Shown here: positions 46,006 to 59,025 of the stretch, piece after piece | How positions within the stretch are numbered: position 1 is the stretch's first letter | Layout of the letters: every line of letters starts with the position of its first letter | Source of the DNA: Avena insularis | Taxonomy: Eukaryota > Streptophyta > Magnoliopsida > Poales > Poaceae | Reading direction: 5' to 3' | Length of the DNA: 64,000 nucleotides | Assembly: GCA_023614405.1 (NCBI GenBank) | Contig: CM042689.1 | Span: 333,722,305 to 333,786,304, forward strand | Notes under the pieces: generated by a model | Database searches by the model: none | Told to the model about the DNA's origin: nothing | Seen by the model: the letters and a program-made list of their open reading frames with translations, nothing else | Translations under genes and position numbers: made by a program

Positions 46006-46528
46006 TGTCGTTGGATTATCGACAAGTACGCCATAGGAGGTCCTGAAGGTGTTTAGAAGATGGGGTGTGAGTCATACGGTGTTCTAGGAGCGGTGAGTAC
46101 AAGTTTACCCAGGTGCAGATTCGACTGCGGTGATCGGATCCTACTCCTGCTAGCAACCCAGTAATATATCAGCGAGATACGGATGTTACAACGGATTACA
46201 AGAGAGGTTCTCCTGTGTGAGTAGGTTGTGGTTGATCTATGATCTAGTGCCCTAAAGGCTCCCATAGGTCCAGTTTATATAGTCATTGGGGCCTAGGGTT
46301 ACAGGAGAGACCTATCCGGCTACGCTATAGAGTCGGTAACAAGATACATATTGGACTACAAGTAATACTATAGGCTTATGTCGATAACTCTTCTGGGCCT
46401 TGTCGTAGCCGAAAGTGACTCCTCCTCTTTCTCTGACTGGTCCGCCCGTGAAGAAAATCTCTAACCCATTGGTGGTCCACCCTGGTCAGCGAGTCCTGTG
46501 GGTATACCCGGAAAGTATATCCCCAACA
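46006..46528 (-). repeat. 5' LTR of Element I
   Basis: On the minus strand it starts TGTTGGGGATATAC at 46528 and ends AACGACA at 46006, 523 bases. A minus-strand TATA box CTATATAAACTGG lies at about 46271-46283. It inserted into the antisense ORF of Element II. No partner LTR remains. Confidence 0.8.
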
Positions 46529-47517
46529 CGTAGCCGAGAAATCCTTGCTCGTAGAGAAACTTCAAGAGAGTTTGCCTATGCCGGAACTGATGATTCACTT
46601 TCTGGAACAAGCAGGGCAACACCAACTCGAGCTCCAGAAGGAGCGAGAGGATATATCTCGGCTTAAGAAGCAGATCGCTGATATGCAAACTAAGCATGAA
46701 GCCGAGATAGAAGGTGTTCGCCAGGAGTTCGTAGAGGAAAAAGTCCATCTCCAAGGAAAAGTCAAGAAGACCGAGGAGCTGCTCCAGACCTCTTACTCTC
46801 TGTTGGCTTCAACTCAACAAGACCAGGAATCGCTTCAGAAGAAGTCCAGGAATTGGCAGTTAGAGCTTGGCTGAATCAATGCCTATGTCGGTAGCGAGTT
46901 CTTGATTTTATTTTGCTTCTCGACATTCCTTCATAAATTAATCATTTTTTGACATTTCCTTGTTTTCTCTAGAGAACTTTCCTGATGCCATAATGTTTGA
47001 CATCAAAGCCATTAAGAAGGCTAGGCGCGAAGCAGGCGAGTATACATCCTCCACTACCAAGTATACTATTGATTAACATCTAATTGCCCTCTTAGCTCAA
47101 ACCAAGACAATGAAGTCCTACGGGGTGGATCTTCTCAAGTCCGACATTCTCATTTTTAGAACGATGTGGCCCAAGGAGAAAACCACCAAGACAATCCCAG
47201 AGCTGGCAGAGAGATTAATGCTTGCTAAGGAGAGACTCGACCAGTGGTGCGAGTCAGCTGGACAGGTCACCATTGATACGGCTCTCTCCTTTGTCCTCTC
47301 CTGGTACGAGACCATCAATCTCAACGTGCTACAGAACATGTGGCAGGGTGCCAAATGGACCAACAACCCGGAGCTCATTCGGTAGCGCCAAGACAGAGCC
47401 TATGCTTTCATGAACTATGTCAATGTGCATGCTTGGTGCGATGGCCCGAGTTTTATGGACGTGGTAGAGGCAGTGGAGGAGGAGCTCTCCGAGGAGGAAG
47501 AAGAGATGGGCGATTAA
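46529..47517 (+). pseudogene. Antisense coiled-coil ORF of Element II, with likely intron
   Basis: The plus strand, opposite to pol, encodes a charged coiled coil (46545-46874; LELQKEREDISRLKKQIADM). It is followed by a stretch with intron signals (GTAGCG at 46891, TTTTCTCTAG ending 46972) and a second exon to 47517 with RTMWPKEKTTKTIPELAERL, FVLSWYETINLN and an acidic tail (EEELSEEEEEMGD). In-frame stops occur at about 47074 and 47383. The second exon matches the conserved part of the plant gypsy-type antisense proteins; their role is not known. Its 5' end was removed by insertion of Element I. Confidence 0.65.
46891..46972 (+). other. Putative intron in the antisense ORF
   Basis: This is an 82-base AT-rich segment with a GT start and a T-rich stretch before AG. 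Coding character is lost inside and resumes after it. Splicing is inferred only. Confidence 0.45.
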
Positions 47518-47928
47518 TATGCTGAGACAGACGCCCATGCAACTACTGATGCACCTATCCCAGCTGCCATCACTCCTGCTCTGGGATCTAGCCCTGTCGA
47601 CGCATCCTATGGAAATGCAGCCTCTTAGGCCAAAAACTTTTAAATTTGTTAAATCCCTGGTATGCCGGGTGTAGATGTAATATATACTTTGATACTTTTG
47701 GTGGTTTGTTGCACAAAGTTCAAATTTAAAGTTTGGGCTTAATGTCGAATCACTTTGAGGAAAGTCCCCAAGTTTCTTTTCTTGTTCACGCAATTTCATA
47801 ACCTTGGCTATTGTCTACCTTTTTTAGCGTTTGACGTATGAGTCTCAAGGTCATAAAAATTAAGTTAACAATACTCGAAACTTTGAGATTTGACATAAAG
47901 TCATACGACATAAAAGCCAACATATCCT
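47518..47928. other. Non-coding spacer of Element II, left part
   Basis: AT-rich sequence follows the antisense ORF. I see nothing coding in it. It is continuous with 51742 once the solo LTR is removed. Confidence 0.55.
47924..47928 (+). repeat. Target-site duplication of solo LTR, left copy (ATCCT)
   Basis: ATCCT abuts the solo LTR and is repeated at 51742-51746. Confidence 0.88.
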
Positions 47929-50900
47929 TGTAGAGGTCCCAACCTAATAAGTTGGAGATCCCTGTGTTTACAGTGCTAGTCCCTGGATCGAATAGCTAGC
48001 ACCCATAGTTTAAAATGTAATATCAAGAAACAAAGGTCATATTACAACTTATAACCAGGAATAAAATAGTTCATTACAACTTACATAGCTCATATGGCTA
48101 TCTTATTACAAAGCAGCAGATATAACAATATAGCATGGAGTCCTTCTTCTTCATGTGCCACAGGCAATCATGTTGGTTGTAGACTTGTAATCCCTACTCA
48201 ACAAACTTCACTAACATCAAACAAACCTGTAACAAAATAAGTTACAGCCACAAGGGTCAATACATTTGAATTGTATTGGCAAGTGATAACACATTGATAT
48301 GGAAAATCTATCATCTACATGAATATTTGGATAAGTGGAGTTTTGGCTGGCCTTTGCATAAAATGAGTTTCCCTATCTTTTGAAAATAGTTTTTCTCTTT
48401 TCAAAACATTTCATCACACATGGCACACTGGATACACACCAGGTTTTAACTTAGAGAAATTGGGATGAGGAGATCCTTGATCATTTCAATGTCTTTGATG
48501 CTCAAAATGTCTATTACTGGGGACACGGCTAAGTACTTAGGTTTTACCCTCTCGAGAGGTGGTGCACTTTTCCCACAAGACTCGACATGCATCGAGACGA
48601 GACTTTTCAAAAACAATCACTCAGATCAGCACAGACGCGTTCCACCTATCATCACTACCACCAACTGTCTGCCTGTCTGAGTTCTTGCAACCTATGTAGT
48701 CAAGGCAGAGCCCATATGCCATGTGGCTGCACTGGAAGCTTCTCAACACAAAACATCTCAAATCTCTTTATTCCTGGGTGGCCATCCACAAGTGTGATAT
48801 ACAAGGTAAACCATAGACATGGGCCTTGTGTAACCACTCAACACAAACCAATCTCACCATTCCACCCAGGTGATTCATTCACTTATTTGTTTTATTAACC
48901 AAAAACTTAGTCATAGACTTTGCATAAAATCATAGCATGAATATTCCACCCTTGAATTCTAATAGCTAGGCTAAGCATACTAGATTAACTTGTCTCTTGT
49001 CTTAGGAAGAGTCCTACCAATATATATTCTATAGGATCTACTATAGCATAGCAATATAAAATAGTCCTATCATGCATACTACACAAATATCACTAATGCA
49101 ATATTGAAAAGATAGGACTTTTGATGACCAAAGTATCACTTGCCTTTTTGTAGAAAATCTAGGTACTCTCCTTGATCTTGCAATTGTCACACTCTTCAAA
49201 GTTCGCTACAATTCAATCAAGCAAAGCACACATTCAAAACTAGCAATCAAACAATTTAGAAAACAAAACAATAAAAACAAAGAAATACATGCAAGCATGC
49301 AAAAGGTTGTTTTATTGAAAAGTTTGTTTCTAACAAGGTTCTAAACATTTCAAAACACCTACTGGTCTTTTATAAAAGTGGAAAATCCATTTAAAATCAA
49401 GTTAGCAAAAATAGCCCTTTTAAATCATTTTTGTTTTACTAGAAATGCTTTTATTCAAAGTAATAATTCCTAGTGTTAACTAAATTTATTTTTAAATCCA
49501 AATGTTAGTGTTTATGGACAGAGGGTTCAAAAAAAAACCATTTGCAAAAGGTTTCACTCAAAAATAATTTTTAGAATAATTTTTATACTCAAAATAGTCC
49601 AACAAATGTTTCTGCAAAAACACCTAATTTTTCAGAAGCAAATGACCAAACCATGGCCATAGTTGCAAAGTTTGTAATTTTTGAACATACATATAAAAAT
49701 TTATGATTTTTGCAAGTTTAAACATCTAAATTCATTTTCTTGAATTTTGTCTGAAAGTTCTGGCCACGTGTCTTGTTTTTATTGGACGATACCGCTTCGG
49801 GTGGATCGAGCTACGCGCACCATTGGATTTAAATAGAAACGCACGGCGCAGATCAATAGATACCCCTTCGATTAATGATTCTATCCTAACTCTATGATCT
49901 AGATCTAACGAACGAAAATGCTTTGGCCAAGAACTGGCGGTGATGGCGACGGTGCACGACGGCGGTGCTCTGTCGATGGCGGTACAACGAAACTAGGAGG
50001 CAAAGGAGGGTTACTTAGGCTCACCAGGTTCGCAGGGACGTGACGAAGCTCAACATGGTCTCCGTTGACCAAGGGGCACACGGGGTCGTTGAGAATCGCT
50101 CACCGGAGCTAGCGTCGGCGTCGGGCACGCACGGGCATTGTCGGAGGTGAGCTCCTGGGGCGTAAGAAAGTAAGGCAACGAGTCAGGAAGATGCGTACGG
50201 TTGCAGGGGTTGCGAGGGAACCTACCAGAGGGCAAGGGGCGCGCTGAATCGTCGGCAACTTCTTGCCAGAGTTGAGGCAAATGGCAGTGGCGTGCAGGCG
50301 AGGATGGAGCCGAGCCTCTGGGGCATGCGTGAGTAAACAAGGTACGACAGCAGGTGCGCAAGACGATGGTGAGCAAGCCAGCGTGAGCTAGGGGATAGGG
50401 GTGGCCGGAATTCGCTGGAATCGGCGCTGGAGTTTTCCGGAGACAATGGCGTTGTGTCTCGAATTGAGGGCAGCCCGGTGGCATTCGGGTGTGGGAGAAA
50501 GAGGGGAAACAGAGAGGAGAGGGAGGCATTTAATCGAGCGTATTTGCTGGACGGAATCACTGCGGCAATAAAACGAATTTACGCCGAGAAATTTCGGCAA
50601 GAAACGGTCGGGGAGGGTGAGGACGACGGAGTGATGTAGCGGTGGGGTCGCTTCGTCAGTGGGTGGGTGGGGGTTCTGCATGGTGACAAAGAAACGGGGC
50701 AGAGAGGGAGAATGGCCCGGGTGGGCTGTGTGCTGGGCCTGGGATTTGCTGGGCTGGGCCTAGTTAGCAAGTAGGGTTTGTTTACTATTTTTTTCTTATG
50801 ATTCTTTTTCTTTTTCCATTTCTATTTTCTGTTTCCATTTAAATCAATTGTTTTAAACAACAATTTGAATTCAAATCTTTCCAAATATTTTCAGTAGGTT

Positions 50901-51741
50901 TAAACCACTTATTAGTGTGTTATTTAGTCCAACTCAAATATATTTTCTGGTGATTTAATATTCATTTAAATTAGGCATTTTGTCTTTATCTAAAAAAAAT
51001 TGAATATGGTTCAAAATCCATATAATTTTATTAAAATAATATTTTATTCCTTTATATTATTTAATAAACCTTTATTCCATTTGCTTAGGAATTTGGCCAA
51101 GGTTTAAATTATCTTTTAAATATTTCTTATTTATTTAATTCTTCCTTTATATTATAAAATTCATATCTTTTTGATTTATAGCTCCAAATTGGTGATTCCA
51201 CTTTGTATAATTTTATTTAATATTTATTTATCTTTTAAAATCCTTTTTAGGATTACTTTGCTCACAAGTTGGTATTGTTTTTAGTTAGGAGCTTTATTAG
51301 CCTTGGAAATTATTTCCTTTTATCTTATTAGAATCATAAGTTTTTATCCATGGCTCCAAATTGAGTGAAACCAAATTCCATGGTTTTGTAATATTTTTGT
51401 TTACCATTTTTTGATCATTTAGAAATGTTTGTTGCTAAATTTTTATATGGGACAAAGCCATAGTCTTAGAGTGATCTTGGAGATGATTTCTTTCATTAGG
51501 GTTTAGGGTTTTTGGTTTAACTTTTGCAAGTGTTTTAAATTCAAGATACATCCATTGATGAATGCATTTGACTTGTTTGAAATTTTGTTTGTTGCCTTTT
51601 TCATTCAAATTTTGTTCAAGTAGGGTTTTGATGTTTCCATTTAGAAGCAAAAAGTTTCTTTTCACCCTAATTTTCAATATTTGTTTCTTTTGTTTGTTTA
51701 TTTTTCACATTTAAACACTTGGAAAATTTTGGGACGTGACA
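47929..51741 (-). mobile_element. Solo Tekay-like LTR, minus strand, 3.8 kb
   Basis: The minus strand starts TGTCACGTCCCAAAATTTTCC at 51741 and ends AGGTTGGGACCTCTACA at 47929. Several blocks match the T1 LTR in reverse: the CACCTGGGTGG/AATGAAACAC region, the ACTAGCATTGCAATCACAGGG-like end and the MLKLSITGDT-coding stretch. It is clearly related but much diverged and about 600 bases longer. The duplication ATCCT on both sides and the absence of an interior show a solo LTR. Long frames at 50050-50770 lie in its GC-rich part and are not genes. Confidence 0.85.
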
Positions 51742-51746
51742 ATCCT
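51742..51746 (+). repeat. Target-site duplication of solo LTR, right copy (ATCCT)
   Basis: This is an exact copy of 47924-47928. Confidence 0.88.
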
Positions 51747-52261
51747 GCAAGGGGTTTGTAAAAAAAGAAATGTCGGCTCGCTCAATTTTCCTTTACTTAG
51801 TCATTTTTCATGTTTATTCACCTCTTGCCTTTTGCTCTTGCTTGCCATAAAGCCGGGTTTCAAATAGCAGCTAAGTCGAAGAGTTAACCCTTTATACATT
51901 ACTAATCCGGGATAAGAATAGGAGAGCAAATCCAACTGACTTAAAAATGAAATACTAAAAGTAAAGATAGAAAATGTTACGACAAGGGAGTCCCCGAGTC
52001 AGTTTTCGGGTTCCGAAATTTTCATTGATAGCACATAGCCAACATACATGTCTGACATATGAGAGTTTAGAGATACATACATTGTTCCCCTAGGTATATA
52101 AAGGGTGAAGCAATGCAACATTCCATAGCCTCTTGGTTTCCTTACCTGACATGTCTGCCTTGTTCTTCTATGGAGCTTGAGCATCTATGAGGTAGTATGC
52201 ATCATTGTGTAGATCCTTGCTCACAATAAATGGTCCCTCAGTAATCTAGGGAAGTGGGGGC
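51747..52261. other. Non-coding spacer of Element II, middle part
   Basis: Spacer between the solo LTR and the LINE, without a supported gene. It ends in a purine-rich GGGAAGTGGGGG near 52248-52260. Confidence 0.5.
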
Positions 52262-52356
52262 TACTCCTATCAGGAGCGTTGGTCACGCACCTAAGAATAA
52301 GCTCGAACATGGCTCCTCTCCTCTCCTCTCCCACATTCCCTCTCCGCGTGTGATCC

Positions 52357-55251
52357 ATGGAGGGTCTCTTGCACTGGGATTTCTCGCCCGGCTTGGCAGT
52401 CGAGGCACAGGTTCGTTATCGTTTTGGATCCTCTGTCCACTACTCTCCTTCTGCTGGCTCCAAAGAGTTTTTTCTGGTTGTGGCCTTCTCTTTGAATTGC
52501 TTCCCTCTTACTAAGGAAACTGTTGGATTGGTTCTCCAATGTTGCCTGGGGGGAGATTGTTTGGGTTTCAACGTTTCTCAGTTGTCGGACAAGAGATTCC
52601 GCTTCTCGGTTGCTTCCAATCGTGTGGGCCATTTTATATATTGGTCAAACCCTCTGAGTTGTTTGCTAGATGACTCCCTTTTAGGCCCTGGTGGGTGCTG
52701 CTTTCATTGCTTGGGCTTGGATCATGGTTGGCGTTCTTGTAAAAGTAAGATCAAATGCTTAGGTTGCTTTGGGTTGGGCCATCGGATTAAAGATTGCGTG
52801 GTCAACCCGTTTGTGGTGTTTGCAATTCGCTTGGACAGAAATCTATTTGTTGCCCTAAGGCGGTCTGTTTCAAATGCAAAGGTAAGGGACACCCGGGTAG
52901 CCGCTGTGTTGTTAAGAAAATCTGGGTTAAAAAGGGAGCAAATGATCAATTTGACAAAACATTTATTGCGGCTGATTTGCTTCCCTCCTTAGACCCTGTT
53001 TGTCCAGGAAAGTTTTGCCCTCCCTCCTCGACACCACCGCCCCTCTCCTTTTTTCCGCTGGCACAATCCCTTCACCTCCTTCCCCGCCCCCTCCTCCCAC
53101 CCCACCTCCTCCTAGCTCCTCTCCTCCGCCTCCGCCCAGTCTGGTTTGCACAATGGCAAACTTTCCGTTGCTTCCTTTCCGCCATCTGCCGAGACCAATG
53201 ACGATCGACGTTGGGCCCGAGAACCGACTGCAACGTGGACTCCTTGTGGTGAGCGCGCCCCCCTGCACCACCCTGAATTCGCCATCATCACAGTTTCGGC
53301 TGACATCCTGGACAGCGACAAAGAGGATATGATGGATGAGGTTTGTAACATTCTTGCCAGAGATCACCATGCTCCAGTTACAGAGCCGTTTGTTAGCCAC
53401 CTTGGCATTGGTTTGGTCCGTTTTGCTAATCCCGCGGTCAGAGATTACTTGATTAGCACTGGGTCTCACGCTCTTGATAGTTTGGAGAATGATACTTTTA
53501 GTGTGATCCCCCATGATGAAGGTCTGAATATGCGCATGCCTGTTTTTCAGAGGGAAGCCTAGGTGTTATTCCTCTGTTTCCCTCTAGACTATCAGACTGA
53601 TTATTATGTCAACAAAGTTGTTTCGATTTTTGGGAAATTATTGATGTGGCATAATCCTGCGGTGAACAAAGTGTGTGTGTGTTAGTCAAGGTTTTAATCA
53701 AAGATTTGAGTGTTGTGCCATTTAGTCTGGTGATGTCACAGGCGGGTGATCTGTTTGGTACTGAAGGTGCATCTTGGTATGTTCCCACTTATATCTTGAA
53801 TGGTAGATCCCCAACCGCAGTGGGAAATGAGGATCCACTCCCGCCCATGAACGTCACTCCACACCCACAACAGCCCACTACTAAGAACAATCTGCAGCAG
53901 CACCCTCTTGATCTGTAGAACTGGAACCAACTCAATGCTGATCTCGCTTGGGAGCAGAATGTGGCACCTCTTGTGGAGCAGCAAAACGGGGGATGGGACG
54001 AATGGCCTCAAGAGGAGCAACAGTTTGTTGGTGTCAACCTTCGCAATTTGACTGGCTATGAGGGTGTGTCTATGCTTGATGGTGTGCCCCCAGAGAGTAA
54101 TATCCATGACGATCCCAGTCCCTGGTCACTAGCTTTTGAGGAACCTGTTGAAGTGGAAGCTGTGGCTAATCGTCTTATTAATGGTGGTCAACTGGGACAG
54201 TTCAATTTTATTCGTGCTGAAGGGATTAATGTGGCTATGGAAGTGGAAAGCTTGGGCAGACAGATTGTGTTCGATGTGGGACAAAGTTCACGAAACAACT
54301 CTGGATCTTTTGGGGATCCTTGTGTTGTCTTGTTGGTTGAGGTGGCGGGTGTCTAGTACACTGTCAGTCATTTTCACAATATGATAGCATTCCTCAATAA
54401 TAAGGTTTACCAGAAATCCTTTTTCCTTGAAACCAAGTCTGAATCTTCAGCTGAAGCTTTGTGGGTAAAAATGACTGCGGCTTGTCCAAAGGTTGATGAT
54501 AGTCTGGTGAACTCTGAATTTTGCTCTCTTCTCATGCATTAGTTTTTTGCTACTATACTTCGTTAGTACCTCTGTGCTTTCTCCCTCTGACTTGGCGGTC
54601 GCTTCTGAAATTAAATGGTTGTTGGCTCCACGCAAGAGACCTTGGGCTGAAGCATTTGAGGGGTTGTCTCTGAACATGGATGGTGCTCTGGTCTGGGACA
54701 CATTTGATGGGTTTCAACTGACTGACACGAGGATGCCTGTGTCTGATCTCTGTATAGTGGGGCCCTCTCTCCAGAAACTGGGTTTTCTGTCTGATGTTGA
54801 TCTTCAGGATCAGGAAGTGGGCTCTTCTGATCTGAACGTAGGTGCCTCTGCTATGGCTCTTAACAGTGAAGTGACGCTTAACTCCAATGCTCTGCTCAAT
54901 GTGTTGGGAGATGATGATGTTTCTGTTGCTCCTCTTGGTCGTGGTCGACCCCCCAAACCGTCTGCAGCGGTGGTCTCCAAACGTTGCACACGTCATAACA
55001 AGGAAGGCTACTGTGAAATGGCATTACCAATGCAACCATCACGTCGCAAAATCTCCAAAGTGCCAAAAGCTTCACCACTTGCCATCTTACAGATTGAAGA
55101 GATGCAACGCATCGGTATTGAGGAATGTCAGATTGAGCCGGAGGAGCTCACGGTGGAGCGTCTGCAGCAGCGTCGCCCTGATATTGAATTACTGGTGGTG
55201 TTTCTAATAAGTGGTTTCCACCACCCTTGTGTGTGGAAACTTGTTTGTTAG
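52357..55251 (+). pseudogene. LINE ORF1 (RNA-binding protein), broken
   Basis: The first frame (52357-52992) has FFLVVAFSLNCFPLTKETVG and DKRFRFSVASNRVGHFIY, the N-terminal DUF4283-like fold of plant LINE ORF1. After it come cysteine-rich knuckles: CFHCLGLDHGWRSC and CLGCFGLGHRIKDC in that frame, and CFKCKGKGHPGSRC in the next. A Pro/Ser-rich linker (53000-53130) precedes further frames (53146-53562, 53673-54356, 54547-55251) carrying the C-terminal half, including DLSVVPFSLVMS and the basic RHNKEGYCEMALP near the end. At least four frameshifts or stops are present. The protein would bind LINE RNA. Confidence 0.75.
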
Positions 55252-55322
55252 TGTTCCGAACCTCCTTATGTTTAATATATGTGTGTGTTAAGTACTTGCT
55301 TATCTGAGTTTATTTCTGCGTT

Positions 55323-58300
55323 GTGATGAATATTGATCGCTTGTGGAATGTCTTGGGCTGGAAAGTTCGTGGCCTCAATGATCAGTCGAAATGGCCGTCT
55401 ATCCGTAACAAGATTGAGGAGAGTAATGCCTCTATTATTTGCATTCAGGAAACTAAAAAGATCTCTTTTGATGCTAGCTTTCTAAAAGGTTTCGCTCCGC
55501 GACGATTTGACAAATTTGCATATATCCCGTCGGAGGGTGCATCTGGTGGTTTACTGACTATCTGGAATGGTAAATTGTTTGACGGGCAGGTGATTCTGGA
55601 AGAAAGCTTTGGTCTCGCTATTTCTTTTTCCTCAACTTTGTCTAATGAATCCTTCACGCTAGTGAATATTTATGGACCTTGCTCTGGTCTGGCTAGAGAA
55701 AATTTTGTGGCTTTGCTTTTTTCTCTAGATATTGCGGCAGATGCTCTTTGGCTCCTCTTAGGTGACTTTAACTTCTATAGATTTGCTGAAAACCGTAGCC
55801 ATGCAGGAGCTAATCTTTCTAATATTGCCACCTTCAATGAAATTATCAGTTATCTTGGGCTCATTGAGCTAACTATTAAAGGGCGTTCTTTCACTTGGAG
55901 CAATATGCAGCTTGATCCTCTCATGGTACAACTGGACTGGTTCTTTACCTCCATGGCATGGACCTTAAAATTCCCTAACACGCTGGTCTCTCCTTTGGCT
56001 AGACCCACCTCGGATCATGTGCCATGTGTGGTCTCCATTGGTACGAATATCCCCAAGGCACAGGTTTTTCGTTTTGAGAACCACTGGATCAGATTACCAG
56101 TTTTTTTTGGACAAAGTGAAATCTATTTGGAAAGTCCATTGTCCTGGAGATAGTGCTAAATGTCTGTCTGCCAAATTCAAATGACTGCACAAAGGGTTAA
56201 AATAATGGAGCTCAAGTTTTGCTGTTCTTAACACTTTAATCAATAATTGCAATAAAGTCATCTTCGATCTTGACAGCTTTGAAGAACTGAGACAATTACA
56301 TATAACCGAATGGAACTTTCGTGACATTGTCAAAGCTAAACTGCAACATCTACTTCTCTCTAAGCAGGATTATTGGCGCAAGAGATGCACGGCTAGATGG
56401 GCTCGGCTAGGTGACGAAAACACAACTTTTTTCACTCAGTGGCCACTATTCGTTATAGGAAAAATCTGATTGCTACCCTATCTAGAGAGAATGGCTCAAT
56501 TGCTTCGGAACATCATCAAAAAGCTGGCATCCTTTGGGAATCATTCAGATAGCGCCTGGGCATCTCCATTCCTATTAATGCTACTTTTGATTTCTCCCAG
56601 TACTTCACACCTGTGGACGATTTGCATAGCCTCGCTGCTCCTTTCACGCATGATGAAATTGACAAGGTGGTCTCTCATATGCCAAATGACAAGTCACCCG
56701 GGCCGGATGGCTTCTCGGGCTTATTTCTGAAAGTTTGCTGGCCGGTGGTGAAATATGAATTCTATAGATTATGTCTTGAATTCTGGGAAGGCAAGGTGAA
56801 CCTGCAAAGCATCAATGATTCCTTTATCACCTTAATTCCCAAAACTCTCTCCCCTGAAGGACCGAATGATTATCATCCTATATCCTTGCTCAATATCTAT
56901 ATGAAGCTACTTACCAAGCTACTTGCAAACCGTCTACAGCACAAAATCCTTGAGCTAGTGCATATTAATCAGTATGGCTTTTTGAAATCTAGAAATATTC
57001 AAGACTGTGTGGGCTGGGCTTATGAGTACATTCACCAATGCAAACAAGGTAACATGCAAACGGTTATTCTCAAACTTGATTTTGCTAAATCCTTTGACAG
57101 TATGGAGCATGAAGCCATTCTGAAGATTTTTCAATGCCTGGGCTTTCACCCGAGATGGCTGAATTGGATGCATATGATCATGTCTACGGGTACCTCTGCC
57201 GTACTTCTCAATGGAGTGCCGGGAAAAAAATCGCTTGTCATTGTGGGGTTCGTCAGGGAGACCCTTTCTCCCCTCTCCTCTTTATGAGTGATGCTGAGTT
57301 ATTGCAGGTCATGGTGAATCATCTGTTTCATGATGGGATCATCTCAGCTCCCCTCAACATTCCAAATACCGACTTTCCCATTGTGCAGTATGCTGACGAC
57401 ACATTGTTAATCCTTAAAGCTTGTCCCACTCAACTGTGTGCCCTCAAAAACCTTTTAGAGAATTTTGCTCAAGCTACTGGTATTCGGGTCAATTATTCCA
57501 AGTCTGCCCTTATGCCCATCAATGTGTCTCTGGAGCTTCTAGAGGAGCTCGCAGGAGTTTTTGGCTGCTCAACTGGTGTCTTACCTTCCACCTATCTTGG
57601 TCTTCCGCTGGGTACTTCTAAACCCACAAATCAAGATATGATGCCTCTTGTTGGCCTGGTGGGAAGAAGACTAAACTCTAGTTTTAGATTCCTAGGATAT
57701 GGTGGTAGGTTAGAATTTGTCAGATCTGTCTTGTCCTCTCTGCCCAACTTCTACATGTGTTCCCTTAAAATTCAGAAGACGATACTTAATATTTGCAATA
57801 GAGCACAAAGACATTGCTTATGGGCTAAGGACGAAGATTCATCCTCTGTTAATGCTCTTGCGGCCTGGAATTTGGTTTGTCGCCCCCGAAAACATGGTGG
57901 GATAGGTGTGCTGAACTTAGAGCTTCGGAATAAGGCTTTGCTCATGAAACAGTTGCACAAATTTTATTCTAAAGAGAATGTCCCATGGGTTCAGCTTGTT
58001 TGGCGCTTATACGCTGATGGGGCTCCCCATGCGCAATCTAGGCGTGGCTGTTTTTGGTGGAGGGACATCTTTAGCCTGGTGGGAGAATATCGTACCATTA
58101 CCCAATGCCAAGTGGTGAGTGGTTCTTTGGTCCTGGTTTGGAAAGATTTTTGGAATGAGGGTGGTCTACTATGCGATCGCTTCCCTCTCTTATTCTCCTA
58201 TGTGATCAATGAAGACTTGACAGTCGCTGATCTTAAGCAAGTTAATGACCTGAACATGTGCTTCGCTCTTCCGTTATCGATCCATGCTTTCCATGAATGG

Positions 58301-58924
58301 GAGCATGTCTCCTAGATTTTGGCCAATATCAATATTTCCGAAGGGGGAGTTGACAGGCGTGTCTTTGTTTGGGGTACAAAGTATGCACCCCCCAAATATT
58401 ATAATTTTCTGTTTAACATGCTCCCCAAGGATTTAGCTCTTAATGCGATCTGGTCGTCACGTGCTTTGCCTAAGCTTAAAGTGTTTTGCTGGTTGCTTAT
58501 GATGGATCGTCTGAACACAAAATACCTCATGCAACATAAACACTGGCAGGTGGATTCTGGTCCAAATTGTGTCCTCTATGAGTTGGATGTGCTGGAGACT
58601 AAAGATCACCTATTTTTTGAATGTGGGTTCGCCAGAACCTGCTGGGATTTCCTTCACATCCCCTGGATTGACAGTGGGTCTTTCGCTGAAGAATTTGCTG
58701 CAGCCAAGAATGCCTTCGATGGTCCTTGCTTCACTGAAGTGTTTGCTTGTGCTACTTGGAATACTTGGAGAATGCGCAATGACCTTATTTTCAACAATAC
58801 TCCTGCTTCTTTCTCAAGATGGAAAATAGGATTTCAGAGTGACTTAACTCTGCATAGATATAGATTAAAACCGATCCTGGTTCAACCCTTGGTTGAATGG
58901 ATAGTTTCTTCTTTTGTAGCCTGA
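55323..58924 (+). pseudogene. LINE ORF2 (endonuclease, RT, zinc domain), broken
   Basis: Frame 55323-56153 is an APE-type endonuclease: NVLGWKVRGLND, CIQETKK, LLGDFNF and TSDHVPC hold the usual catalytic N, E, D and SDH residues. A degraded stretch (56154-56612) follows. RT starts at 56613 with MPNDKSPGPDGFSG, SFITLIPK, ISLLNIYMKLLTKLLANRL and LKLDFAKSFDS. It shifts frame near 57230 and continues in 57134-58315 with GVRQGDPFSPLLF and the catalytic YADD (57389-57400). The C-terminal zinc-binding domain (58319-58924, SSRALPKLKVFCWLL; LFFECGFA) is in the same frame after one TAG (58313-58315). ORF2 would nick DNA and reverse transcribe the LINE RNA in place. Confidence 0.88.
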
Positions 58925-59025
58925 GTGTAATGACTTCTAGACACTTCTACCCCCCTGAACTTTCCCTCCACCCTTTGTTTCTCCCTGTTTCTCCTGTTTG
59001 GTTCTTGATTTTATATAAATTTACA

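Larger units (their letters stand above)
22044..46528 (-). mobile_element. Element I: Tat-lineage Gypsy, minus strand, nested and 3'-truncated
   Basis: The pieces are 22044-24119 and 42149-46528. On the minus strand the order is 5' LTR (46006-46528), primer site, acidic leader ORF, Gag, protease, RT, RNase H and the first residues of integrase. The frame across the interrupted site (42149/24119) is consistent with one protease-RT linker. Integrase and the 3' LTR are missing at the junction with C3. The family is recognised from the Gag region, the GSS-type protease and the RT/RNase H sequences typical of grass Tat elements. Confidence 0.85.

Noticed and set aside
50050..50770. Pro/Ser-rich frames up to 159 residues
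   Set aside because: They fall in the GC-rich part of the solo LTR, with no domain and several overlapping frames.
52240..52300. Target duplication of the LINE
   Set aside because: I compared the sequence after the A-tract (CGTTCCCTCCC) with the region before ORF1 and found no convincing direct repeat.
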